A stretch of 64,000 nucleotides of DNA, from assembly GCA_036346355.1 (NCBI GenBank), contig CM070569.1:39906276-39970275 (forward strand). Reading direction: 5' to 3'. The notes under the pieces were generated by a model, which saw only the letters and a list, made by a program, of their open reading frames with translations, was not told the DNA's origin and did no database searches. The stretch is from Rhipidocladum racemiflorum (lineage: Eukaryota > Streptophyta > Magnoliopsida > Poales > Poaceae). Shown here piece by piece: positions 34,489 through 45,861 of the stretch. The position numbers and the translations under genes were made by a program. Numbering within the stretch: position 1 is the stretch's first letter; the number at the start of each line of letters is the position of its first letter.

Positions 34489-37400
34489 TCAGTACATAAC
34501 AGCCTCCTGGACATCATCAGATTCGCCAACCACCATCTCGTCCCTGAAGAGGAGTTTCAGGTGAGGTAGAACCTTGGGCAACATGGGCAAGTCCGCGAGA
34601 TTTACACTCATCAGGTCAAAAGCGATGCAGGTCTTGTGCATATCGGCCTCATCAAATACTGGGATTTTGGGGTATCTCTGGCTAAAGTGGGTCAAGATTA
34701 TACGGTATGCTCCAGCTGATGTGCCTACTGCTATGGCTTCCTTTGTTGTACTATGGTTCCTCGCGATTGCTTCATCCTTCATGCTGTCCTCAAACGTCGC
34801 CTGAAGAAACAAGGATTAGAACAGTTTAGTCAGGCAGCATTATCAAAACCTAATGTCATTTACATTATCAATAATTGGAAGAGAACATTACGCAGCTAAC
34901 AATACTACACAATATCTGCGAGATTAGTATAGCGCTGGCGCTTGGAGTCCACATTAATTGGAACGTGAAACATATCCAACAGGATGCGCAGACAAAACAA
35001 AAGTTAAGTACTACAATATTGCAGCTTCTGGAAGCCACCAGCCATTTAAATTTGGAACATAATAGTGATATCACTCATCAGGAAGAAATATGGTACCAAA
35101 GCAGCCATGGAAATGGCAATGGATATCGAGTCGAATCAATGTGAACTGGTTATCCAAAGGGTAAAAATATGTATGTCTCAACTTACCTCATGTATCAGCA
35201 CTGTGGCATCTCTGGAGGCATCTATAAGAGCTGGGCAGGGCCGCGTGTCACCTGAATATACAACCTTCCATCCTGGAATAGCCTTTCCAGCATTGCTCAC
35301 CTTCTCCTTGGCTCTCAAAACAACTCCAAACGCCTGTGGACAGTGTAAAACGTGGACACTGTACAGAATCTCCAAACCTGATTCATGTAGAACTTCTTTC
35401 AAATTAGCGAGTGCTGTAGTATCCCTTGGACTTGCAGGCTTCCTATTGTAGTTCTCCATTCTACTTCCAGGAGCAAACATCGTGTTTTCGAGTTGAGATG
35501 TGGCAGATACCGTAATATTGTCACTGAGAAGAGCCTCCACACTAGGCTTCAAAGTATGCCTGCAATCTAGGAACTGCATATCAAGATCTTCAAGCGTTGA
35601 ATATGCATTTAGAAATCTCTCAAGTTGTCTTGGTCCAATCACAAGCAAGGGTTTGTGAGGTACACCCTTTAGCAATTTAGACCTTAAAGCGAGAACTCTA
35701 GCTACACCAGTGTGGTGATCAGCGTGAATATGGGAAATCCAAATGCACCTCAAACTCTTTACAGCTTCATCAGCACCACTTACACCAAACCTGTTACCAA
35801 AAGAAAAAGGGAACAGAGTTGTATTTTAACTATAATTAACATAAAGGTTTTCGCAATCTTCTAATAAAATCTGTTGGAACTAACCTCCTTTTCAATTGTC
35901 CTAAAGTCCCTTCACCGCAATCAAGAAGCATACCTCCTCGTGCAAACAGGTTAATATATATGGAACTAACATTTCGATATTTTGAAGGCTGGGATGAACC
36001 TGTACCCAAAAATATGATTTCCATATCTTCTCTCGTTGCATTCTCCACACAGCAAGGGGTCTCTAGAGTGTCCTTTGGGTGCTTTCTCCAGCCACTTTCT
36101 CTCAAAAAACTGCCATCTTGAAACTCAGCTGAATTCCTCTGTTCATCTAAAACATCAGGCCGACAGGAGTTTTGATTAACCCATGGTTCTTCAACCATCA
36201 GCATATGCTTGCCAACTGGCGGAAGTGTGTTTATTTGGTCCAAATCACTTTGCCAGAACTTGCCGATCTGTTCAGGAACTTCTTTAATCTCTGGCATCTC
36301 AGAAATAAGTTCATCTACTATCTCTTCATAAGTAAACAAGCTTGGAATAGAAGCTCCATCCAACCCCAGTTGGGCATATGGACGCAGATGAAACTGAAAA
36401 ACAAAACAAAAACAATAACACTGGTAATCCTATTTTGCACTTAACAAAAATAAGTTGATCGCGTAATTGATTTCAAAGTAGCGTTCTAAATAAAGGCCGT
36501 TAAGGCCTTTTAAACGGCAATTAAAACGGTAAAGGTCACATGTTCGTTACTGAAAGTGCATCTAGGCCCCCTAAATTTGTTTTGGGTGATTAATGACAAA
36601 TGATTAAAGAAACTAATGTGTTCAACTAGTTTATGAACAGGCAAAGGCTTCAAGAGATCGTCTATGCACGTGAAGTGTCCTCTAGTAGCGCTGAGTAAGA
36701 AAAACGGTATTTAAGCTTGAAATTTTAATCTATTGAGTCATAGGAATGCCGTACTATTAAGAGGGATGCGTTGAAATTGACTTGGAGATGTTCTCCTCAC
36801 TCAAGATGAACTTAGGCGAGTCTCTCAAGGGCTTGAAGTGTTCTCTCGCTTGAATGTAGTTTGTTTTAAGTTAGTCGGATGTTCGAACTTGTATCTGACG
36901 TTAGATGTCTCGAAGTTAAAGTGGAGTTGTGCTTGATCAGGTGTGTTCTGTTGGGTCGGACATTAGATGTTCGCTTTGGATGTTCCGATACTGTGTTTTA
37001 GATAGGAGCTCTCTGTTTGGTTGGATGTTCGATATTTAGTATCGGAAGGTCCGATGTGCCTTCTTGTGTAAAGGTGCTCTGTCTAGTTCGGATTGTCGAA
37101 GTTGCGTCTTCGGAAGTTAAAGTGGTTGTTTTTCTGTTTGGGAGCCTTTGTTTTCTTCGGATGTTCCGATGTCTTTTTTCGGACGTTCCGATGTGGACTT
37201 AGCTTGTTTTTGTTGGGTTCCCTCTCTGAGAGTCATCGGATGTTCCGATGTTGTTATCGGACTTTCCGATGCGTGTTGTTTTCGACCGTTGGAAGTTTTC
37301 GAAGCCTGTGAGTTTGCACACATCGGATTTTCCGAAGTTTGTATCGTACATTCGATGTGGTGAGAGGGTAACGGCTAGTTTTGAACCAAAACTATAAATA

Positions 37401-40400
37401 CCCCTCTCTCACTCCTTTTGCTTGTTACACACTTGCTTGCACATTTTACTTGAGCTTCTTGAGCACTTTCTAGAGCACTCTTTGAGCACTCTCCTCCTTG
37501 ATCTTAGGGATCATTTAGTGAGTGAGGGTCGTGTTAAGTGTGGTTGTGAGTTAAGAGCTAAGTTGTCATTCATCTTGAGAAAGTAGAGAACCTCTCAAGA
37601 TCGAGATTCAAGTGCATTCTTTTCTCTTGGAGGTTGAAGGACTCCTAGACGGCTAGGCGTCGCTCACGAGCTCCCAAAGGTTGTGGGACGCCGTGAGAAG
37701 TTTGTGAAGGCCGGCTCGCCTCAGAAAGGGAAGGAACCAAATAGTGGAACCAAGCCTCAAGTGCGGCCAGGGTTTGGGAGGAAAGGGTTGGAAAAGACCG
37801 GGTTCTTTGGAACCTCCTCAACGGAGACGACGATCCCCTCAAGGATCCGAACTCAGGGAATCAAACTATTGTGTTCTCTCTCGTCTCTAGCTGCTTAATC
37901 TTATTGATTTTCTTGATTACAATTTTAATATCTAAAGCTAGTTGTAAATCGCTATTTCTTTGACTCTTTAAGTAAAGTACCAATCGGATAATCCAAGTAA
38001 TTACGGAAGCTCAGAAGATTTCGGAAGTTCGATATTAATTCGGAATATCCATTTATTCATTGCGTTAAATTGTTTTAATTTTAAATTAGCCTATTCACCC
38101 CCCCCTCTAGGCAATCTTCTAACCTTTTCAGTTACGTTTATGAACATTTCAAGGTTAGCCCATTTTATAGGGCCGTTTATTCGGTTTAACGGTTGTTAAC
38201 GTTTAACAGTCTCGCTTTATCTGGCCGTTTATTTGGGTAAATTTGCAATATTGCCATATGACATTGGAACATTATGGCATACATGAGATGAATGCTAGCT
38301 TTACCTTTTATTGTCACTTGCATGGTTGTCAAGGCGACAAGGCGAAGTGAGGCGCCAGCAGACCGCCTGAATGCCTAGGCGAGGATTAGGCAACCATTTG
38401 CAGGGTTGCCACTCTTGAGCCGGATCAAGGAGGAGGGAGGAGGCGTGAGGGCCACATTTATAAGAGGCGTAAGATTATGATCGTATGGGTGGCATCTCCT
38501 CATGAGCAACCCTCCGATCCAAAGCTCGCTATATAGGACCGTCCCACCAAGCTCCAAGAAACCCTAGCGCCGCCAAAGACGGCCTTCTTTCTCTCTCGCT
38601 CCCTTCTCTCACAAAGACATCAAAGATTGCGCCACAAAGAAAGACAACCTCAGCAACGGTGAGCTCTACTCTGCGTGGCCTCCACCTTCCTTTGTGCCAG
38701 CCGCCACTACTCTGCAGCGGCGGATGGCACAAAGGAAGGTGGAGGTGACGTAGAGTAGAGCCCACGGAAGCGACGGTAGAGGATTGGGCACCGGATCTTA
38801 GCGATCTGCAGCCGCCGGCGGTGAGGCAACGGAAGTGGTGGAAGTGGTGGTGGCGCGCAGTGAAGCTCCCTTGTCCCTCTCCACGCTCTAGGTCAGCAAA
38901 CTCAGCCCGAGTCCCCATCCGCCCATCCCCTTATCCCATCAACCTAGCGCCAAGTCGCCCTGCCCGAGCTCACCTGGCGACGCCTGAAACATCCAGGCGT
39001 CCGCCTTTCCCCAGCCAAGCCAGGCGATTGGCCATGGCGTGCAACCACCGGCGCCTGGACGCCTAGGCGCCCGCTTGATAACCATGGTCACTTGAGTTGT
39101 TCATTCATTCAATTACGATTCTTTAATTACATTCACATCATATCATCTTTTTTCTTCATGTTACCGTTGTTAACAATTATTGATAGCTTGATAGTTCTAT
39201 TCTATATGCATGAAAGAAGATGAATTAGATGCTTATTTTGTTACTGCAAACACATGTATACATTTATCTGAATTTTAAATAGCAAAATCGTTTACAAGAC
39301 TGTTTACAAAGCCGCTTACCGTATAAACACTAAAAGGTGAGGTGACCATTTGTTCACCGTTTACCATTATTTAGAATATTGTTTTGAAGGCAGAAATCCA
39401 ACATTTGTCCCCTCCCTACCTCCCTCAGCTTTTTTTCCCTTTTTCAAAAATATAAATGATTCTTTATGGTAAAGAGGGCGAAACCTACAAATGCTACTTT
39501 TACAAGAGTTGTAGTAAGACAATATGCGACATATTAAATGAAAAAAATTCCATATTTTTCACATCATTAAATGCTACTGTTTTTTCAATGTAAGGAAAAA
39601 ACAAAAATAGAAATGATCAAATATCAAGTATTAACACAGTTGTATAGCGTAGATGCAGACATGGCCATACCTTCAGCAGATTTGCAGCTGACACACTTTC
39701 ACAGGCTTGCAATGAAGTACTCTGAAAGGATGATAAGATAGTTTATGTTTACAAGAAGCAACTATTTCAGCATTAAATCTCTGGTGCTTAGTATATCACT
39801 GGAATTTTACCTTATTCTTCTCCAAATCAACATCATTTGCCGGTTCCACAGGCCAAAACCCAGAGGATGGAAAGAGTTGAGGGCATGCAAAATTAAGTCG
39901 TGATGATATCCTTGCACTACCTTTCAGGATAGGAATTTCCATATTTTTACTGCAAGTGTCAGAAAAGGGCGAAATCAACGTCATACAGGGGCACTGATTT
40001 ATATCTGTAGTTACTTGAGTCTGAAAGTAAAACTTGAGGCCGAAAGTAAAAGATAAAGTTCAAGAACAAACATATCATTTTATAAGAATGTTTCAAAGGT
40101 AGAAAAATACCATATTTTTTTACTGCTGGGTGAAATTAAAGAAAAAAGTAAAGATAGAAAAAGAAGGTTACCCAAGACCATTGAGTCGCAAACAAATTAA
40201 CAAATTAATTAGAAAAAAAAACATTAACAAGTATCGGATTGTCAAATAGTCATTAAAATGGTGCTTTGCTGAAGTTTTACAGAAGGGCAAAATATCATAA
40301 AGTATCTCACAAGTCGCAATTGTTCATAGAGAAATCAGGAAAAAACCTCTGAAATTATAAAAGAAGTCAAGGAACTAAACAAGAGGATATCGTAGGAGTG

Positions 40401-43400
40401 AATAAACCTTCACAAGAGACAGTCATTAACAAATCTTGTTAGTGATTCTTACACATACACTCCATCTGAATTCAACATTTCAACCATGTGAAATTTATTG
40501 GTAATTAATTTCCGATTGGCTGGCATCATCAATGAAATTCAAACCTAAGTACGAAAAGCTACAATTGGAATGCATGAAAGTAAATGAAACTATGAAAGCA
40601 TTCACAAAAGTAAATGAAACTAAATCTTACATCTCATGCCCTGCCATGATATGCTGTGTGGCGCCAAATTTTTTCATCCAGTTCTGATAATCAACAACTT
40701 CTGTCACAGATGATGGACCTAAGTGGATTATGCAATTTACTTTCTTGGCATTCTCTGTTTGATGGGAAGAATCTTCATAAAAGCAGCAAAGGGATTGCAG
40801 CGAAAACAGTTCAGACATATGATATTGTGTAGGGCAATCCACCAGGAGTACGATCGGTCCAGGAATTGACGGGCCGAGAACATCACTTGGTTGAACCTAT
40901 TAGTTAAATGTCAAACAGAAGGATTTTTAAACAAAAATTCCATCTAGGTAGCTAAGTGGTGCATGCAATTGATATTTGAAGTTACATCAGAAGCTTAAAT
41001 TACCCTAAACGCTTAAATTACAATATTACACCCTTTATGTTTTTAGGGTAAAGCAGATGACCAACGACATTAATTGGGTTAATATTTCTAATATAATAAA
41101 CAGGAAAATATTACAATGCTCAAAGCAGCACATGCTTTTAAAAAGCATTTAGGCAAGAGGAAAATATCCAGTGAACCCCCTCTCAATGCACCACTGAACT
41201 TGACAGCCCAAAAAAATCCAACGAAATTGGGTTAACTAGAGGCAGCAGTGGTCTACCCAGTAGCAAAAGCTCAAGCTCAAATTTACAGGAGAAGATATGA
41301 CAAAAACAACTCAAAGAAAATATTATCTACTATTTTATTCGGCAGATTTGTCTTTCTATAATATTTATTTGTAGATCTGAGTTTGTATTTAAAACTTTGC
41401 CACCAGGTTGAGCACATCTTGCTCCACTTTAACATAATAGTTTGAGAATTTTTGGGGGATAATTAAGCCCAGGATGCCTGGTCTGCATCCCAACTAGGAG
41501 GTGCACTGGATAGAGAGGAATACCCACTTTAAGCAGCATATATGCTAGTGTGGAAAAGCCACCACAAATTCAGTTTTGTGAGTTGTGACCATTCAGTTCA
41601 ATATCTTAGCACTCAGGACTAACCATTTTGTCAAATTTGTCAGACTGCACGGAGTTCCCAAGTTGAAGTTCACGATACTTCGGTCCAGGCTTAAGACCAA
41701 GCGCAGCGGCTTTAGCAGGGTCAAACTTTCCCTTGATTTCTGGCAATTCACAAGAGTAGACTATAGCAGTATCACCAGGCTTCAAGTTGATATCCGTCAA
41801 GCTACCGGCTTCATTATGATACTTTGGTTTGACAAACATTGCTGTTATCCGAACTACTTCATCATCAATAATAACAGTAGAATCCGTAGATTGTTCCACA
41901 CCAAAGCTATGTGTGTGAAGCATTGCTTTATTAGGGATAAAAGATCTCATTGCCCCCGCTAGAAAATCCAGGTCTGAAGGCCCCCATATGTTCACCTGTA
42001 TTGCAGTTAAAAGGAAGAATATTATAATCAGTTTGAAGTTTGAACAATTAGCTTAATTGGGTGCATGAGCATTGACATTTGACAATTAGACAGTACTAGG
42101 AAAAAAAGCAACAAAGGAATCATGTCATCTCACCGACATCCCCTCGTCTCCTATTCCAGCCAAAGTTAGCACCAGGCCTACATTAAGGAAAAAATGAAAA
42201 GAACACAAAGAAGTAAACTATGTCATGGAAATGTAACATCAGTACATCAAACAAACCTACTAGTTCAGTGCAAAGACAAAATCACAAAATCATATAAGTG
42301 AAAAAAAATTGAGATACCCGGAAGCCCCCCTGCCGTTTCGGAGCACACACGTGTAAAAAAGATGTGGTCAATCTGGAAAGTGGAAAATTATAATTCAAGC
42401 ATGTTGCTAGTTTACAATGCACAAAAAAGCAATATAAGAAAAAAAAAAAGGCATTGAATGTGTGCGGGGTTGCAGGTTAGGGCATCTCATACCTTTGATA
42501 ACTTTATCTTGTGTTCAGCGCAAAAACGCTGAAGACCCTGTTAGATAGCAAGACTAACAGGTCAAGAATTATAATTGTTGATAACATAAATAATTTAAGC
42601 ATAACTTTAGTATGGAAAAAACAATTAGCTAAGAACAACGGAACTCGATTGGCATCAAGTACATATTTGGTCCAGTAAGTTGGTAAATAACAGTTGGTGC
42701 ACTTAAGCATCCCATTTAACCACTTAAGCATATTAGCCACAAATAATTAAATCGCTCAGAGAAGAATGGTGCAGCTAATATAATGCTTCGTGTTTATGGA
42801 TGACACTTAAAGTCAATTATTAGGACACAGAAAAATTTTAGCAACGAAGGAAGAAAGATTGCGTGGGATTTTATCCAAGGTTTGGCGCTGCAGCACGCCT
42901 CCAACAGCAGCAGTGATTAGTAAACATAAAACTGTTGTTTTGTAAATCCTTTGTTAAATTGCCCCATAAAATAAGAAGAAATGAAAGATGATTTCCAGTT
43001 AATTACAATTGTTCTTTAGATTGTTCGAATAAATAAAAGGTTATAATGTTGCAGCAGATCATACCTCCCCAGCGTTAAATATAAATCTTTGTTTGTCAAA
43101 GAATAGTAAAATTGAAGGAGAAGTATCTTGAGTATCCATTCCGGTACCAAGTATCTGCATAGCAAGAATGAAGGGTGGTGAGACCAATAAAAAGATAATA
43201 GGACAATAGTTCCTACTTTTAAGTTCTGAATCAAATGTTTTGGTGATTTAATGGTTGAAAACATTGACATTTTGTCCTTGTGGAGCAGTGTTTGCCTTCG
43301 CCGAGCCCGCTTAGGTGGTGGCGCGGCGCATAGGCGCTCGGCGAGGGCTCCCCGCCATGATTCCCTGGTAATCGACCGGCTCAGCCCACCTAGGCGGTCA

Positions 43401-45003
43401 ACGGCGGTCCAAGGTGGTCGAGACGGCACAAGGTACGGCAACTCCTGGCGGCGCAAGGCGTGGTCAACGGCACTCCCAGGCGGAAAATGCAAAGCTGGGC
43501 GGTGCCAAGACTGAGAAGGGGCAGGTATAAGAGGATGATGGCCCTCCCAAACCTGATTTAGGGTTTCCTCTCCCTCTCAACTCCCGCCGCCACCTCCCCT
43601 CCATTGAAGAGCAAGTCAACCAGATCTGTCTCACCGCCGGCCAGATCCATTGCATCCTCGGCACCAACCCGTCGCCACCTCCAACCCGTCCCCGTCACCG
43701 TCGCCGCCTTCAACCCGTCCGCCAGGTACCTCTGCTGCTCTGCTCTGTGCAGCTGTGCGCTGTGCTCTCCCCTCTCTCTTTTTGATCTGCTCTGCTACTG
43801 TGTGCGTGCTCTGTGTGTGATTGTGTGTGCTGCACTGCTGTTGCTGCCTGCTGATGCTATCTGCTGCGTTCGCCCACCTAGGCAGCAACTAGGCAGCCTA
43901 GGCGCTAGGTGGCTGGTCACCGCCCACCTAGCGCCTAGGATAACACTGTTGTGGAGTTGACATCATTCATCAGCGCAATTAAAAGAATGATTTTATCAAT
44001 ATTTAGCTCCTAAAAAATACAGAGAGATCACGTACTAACACAAAGTTGAGATCTAGGAGTAATCCTGACTACAAGGCTGCCAAATAGCATCAAAATTGCA
44101 TAACGCATTAATACAGATATAGCACAATGCAAAAGAAAAAGGAAAATGCTATCCTTACTCCAAGAGAACATCAGAATTCATCATACAGTGTTCACTAACC
44201 CTCCATTACAATCAGTTCAGGATCACAAGAAACGATAATAATGTTGCTTCTGAAACCTAAGGCTGACCCTCAAACTCCTTTTAAGCAAGCATATTCCAAG
44301 TCCTAACAGCACATCCTCTCAAACTACTACAGAAATAACCAAATTTCATGAAACCCCTGGGCACTACACGCTCCCTGACACTGACAATTCAAGCACAAGG
44401 AATTCAGCATGCTAGTCCAGACTCCAGAGTCTAGCCAGCACACTATCCCGAAAGGAACTTGATTTAAACAAAGCAGCATATGAACTACTAGATAAATTGT
44501 ACCCTACTAAAACAACAAGCATTATTCACCACCGTGTCTTAAGCAGCATGGACCGATCTTTACCTAAATTGAGCTGAATTGAAGCTAAAGCCAGCACGCC
44601 TAACGATTCCAGCGAAGTACAAGACAATAATTTCCCTCACCTGCACGTAGCATATGGTGTTGACGGGGTTAAGCATGCGGCTCTTGAGCTCCATGCTCTT
44701 GCCCTTCCTGCCGTCCCTCCCCTCCGCCCGGGTCTTATTGAACGCTACCCCCGTGTCCCCGCCGCCACCGCTACCCATATCTCCGGTCTCCTTCCTGAGC
44801 GTACTGCTCCCGCGGCGGATGTGCTGGCGGCTGGTCTGGCCGCGGTAGGCGAGAGTGCGGAGGCCGGCGGCGCAAGGGAAGAGGGAGCGGGGAGCAGAGG
44901 CGGAGGAGAAGAAGTGGCGCGACAGGTGGAGGAAGAGAGGGGCCGGGGCTAGGGTTCGAGAGAGAGGGAAGAGGAGGCGGAGAGTGGAAGGCCCTTGCGG
45001 CAT
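34489..45003 (-). CDS. TRZ4: tRNase Z, long form (tRNA 3'-end endonuclease)
   Basis: Twelve exons on the minus strand: 45003-44641, 43154-43065, 42537-42493, 42372-42318, 42177-42134, 41995-41624, 40896-40631, 39949-39811, 39721-39671, 36393-35885, 35790-35187 and 34800-34489 (stop TGA). All are GT-AG with continuous frame, giving 949 aa, the size of plant long tRNase Z. Residues 1 to about 60 are Arg/Ser/Ala-rich and resemble an organellar presequence. The N-terminal half (from LGTGMDTQDTSPS) is the degenerate beta-lactamase domain. The C-terminal half has FLGTGSSQPSKYRN (603-616), the zinc motif HIHADH (665-670), SGDTRP with Asp826, NHSTTKEA with His862, and THFSQRY with His884. The enzyme removes 3' trailers from precursor tRNAs. 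TRZ3 and TRZ4 are both candidate counterparts; I favour TRZ4 because of its neighbour. Confidence 0.93.
36551..38130 (+). mobile_element. Solo LTR, Sirevirus-like copia (1580 bp)
   Basis: It starts TGAAAGTGCATCTAGGCCCC and ends CTAACCTTTTCA. The 5-bp duplication GTTAC flanks it exactly (36546-36550 and 38131-38135). The terminal sequence ATTCACCCCCCCCTCTAGGC is the usual end of Sirevirus LTRs. There is no internal retrotransposon sequence, so it arose by LTR-LTR recombination. It contains many TCGGATGTTCCGATG-type short repeats (about 36950-37350) and a TATA box. Confidence 0.9.
37393..37400 (+). promoter_or_regulatory. TATA box of the solo LTR
   Basis: TATAAATA within ACTATAAATACCCC, about two thirds into the LTR and followed by a pyrimidine-rich stretch, the normal position of the LTR promoter. 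If active it would drive transcription on the + strand, antisense to the tRNase Z transcript. Confidence 0.65.
38321..39086. mobile_element. hAT-type non-autonomous element (766 bp) with internal hairpin
   Basis: A perfect 8-bp duplication, GTCACTTG, flanks it (38313-38320 and 39087-39094). The termini CATGGTTGTCAAGGCG and CGCTTGATAACCATG are inverted repeats with small differences. Subterminal CCTAGGCG/CGCCTAGG words match those in the element at 43286-43948. The core is GC-rich and has 5'-UTR-like sequence (AAACCCTAGCGCCGCC), possibly captured. No transposase. Confidence 0.88.
38661..38763. repeat. Inverted repeat capable of a 39-bp stem hairpin
   Basis: Arms 38661-38699 and 38725-38763 are near-complementary over 39 bp (core CCTCCACCTTCCTTTGTGCC), with a loop that itself closes with CCGCC/GGCGG. 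It lies inside the hAT element above. Confidence 0.85.
43286..43948. mobile_element. hAT-type non-autonomous element in tRNase Z intron 1
   Basis: A perfect 8-bp duplication, TTGTGGAG, flanks it (43278-43285 and 43949-43956). The termini are CAGTGTT and AACACTG. Subterminal regions are rich in CACCTAGGCG/CGCCTAGG-type words shared with 38321-39086. The GC-rich core has open frames on both strands but no recognised protein. Confidence 0.9.
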
Positions 45004-45861
45004 GGCGGAAGAGTTAAAGAGTATTGGGGTCGGGTTTTATTTCCGACTATGGGGGGTTTAAGGCGGAGAGGCGCGCACCGGATTGATTTTTTGTTTGGGC
45101 AGTGCTTTTTTAGATATAATTTGTATAAATTTTAAAACAAGGTAAGTATAAATAATTATTATCTATTTATTTATTTATATTTTAATTCTAAGTATTTTTT
45201 TTAAATAAAAAAAGCATATAAGAATCTCTCCTTTTCTTTTTCCTTTTCATAGAGGAGCTGTGGCATGCCTCATAGGCCATAGCAGGGAACAAAAACAATT
45301 AACGAGACGCCTGACTCGTGCAGAGCGTAGAGCGCGAACCCTCAAAAACAAGAATAAAAAGTTCATCTAACCCCTTTAATAACTGTTGCGAAAGTCTGGT
45401 CGATTTAACTTTTAACTACAAATCCGAGTAATCAACTTCTCTCAAATATTAATACCGTTTTTACCCTATCCCATTCCCATCGATGCCATTTCAACCCAGT
45501 TTTGAACGGACGTGGCGTAGGTGTGGCGATGGTTTTCACATGTGGGTTGGTTTTGGCCAACATAATCCTAGTAGGCGATAGCTTCTTGACGTGGCATATT
45601 AGTTAGAATGGGACCCGCATGTCATCCTCTCGCTCCCTTCTTCCTCTCCTCACTCACTCTTCTCTCTTTCTCTACCTTCCGCCATGGCCATGTTGCCTTG
45701 TCGTGTCGTGTACATTGATGCGCCAATATAGAGCACCTCTGGGCTCATCAAGCGTGTCATCATGGACACCTGATGCCTTAAAGCTAGTGCTTCATCTTCC
45801 TAAACACCCACCACCACAAACCTCACCGCTGGTGACCTCCTCCGTCAAGCCATGACCTCTA
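45004..45861. other. tRNase Z promoter side and left flank of a solo LTR
   Basis: 45004 to about 45100 is the 5' flank of the tRNase Z gene. About 45360-45860 reads like an old repeat (GACGTGGCATATTAG, TGGGACCCGCATGTCA) and is interrupted by the LTR that follows. No gene is recognised. Confidence 0.4.

Larger units (their letters stand above)
36479..39381. mobile_element. hAT-like element carrying two nested insertions (tRNase Z intron 9)
   Basis: The left end AGCGTTCTAAATAAAGGCCG and the complement of the right end (AATATTCTAAATAATGG) are imperfect inverted repeats. Flanking 8-mers TTTCAAAG and TTTTGAAG agree at six of eight positions. Both ends and the inner flanks are rich in AAACGG/CCGTTTA words. 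The solo LTR 36551-38130 and the hAT element 38321-39086 lie inside it; removing both leaves about 540 bp. Confidence 0.6.
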
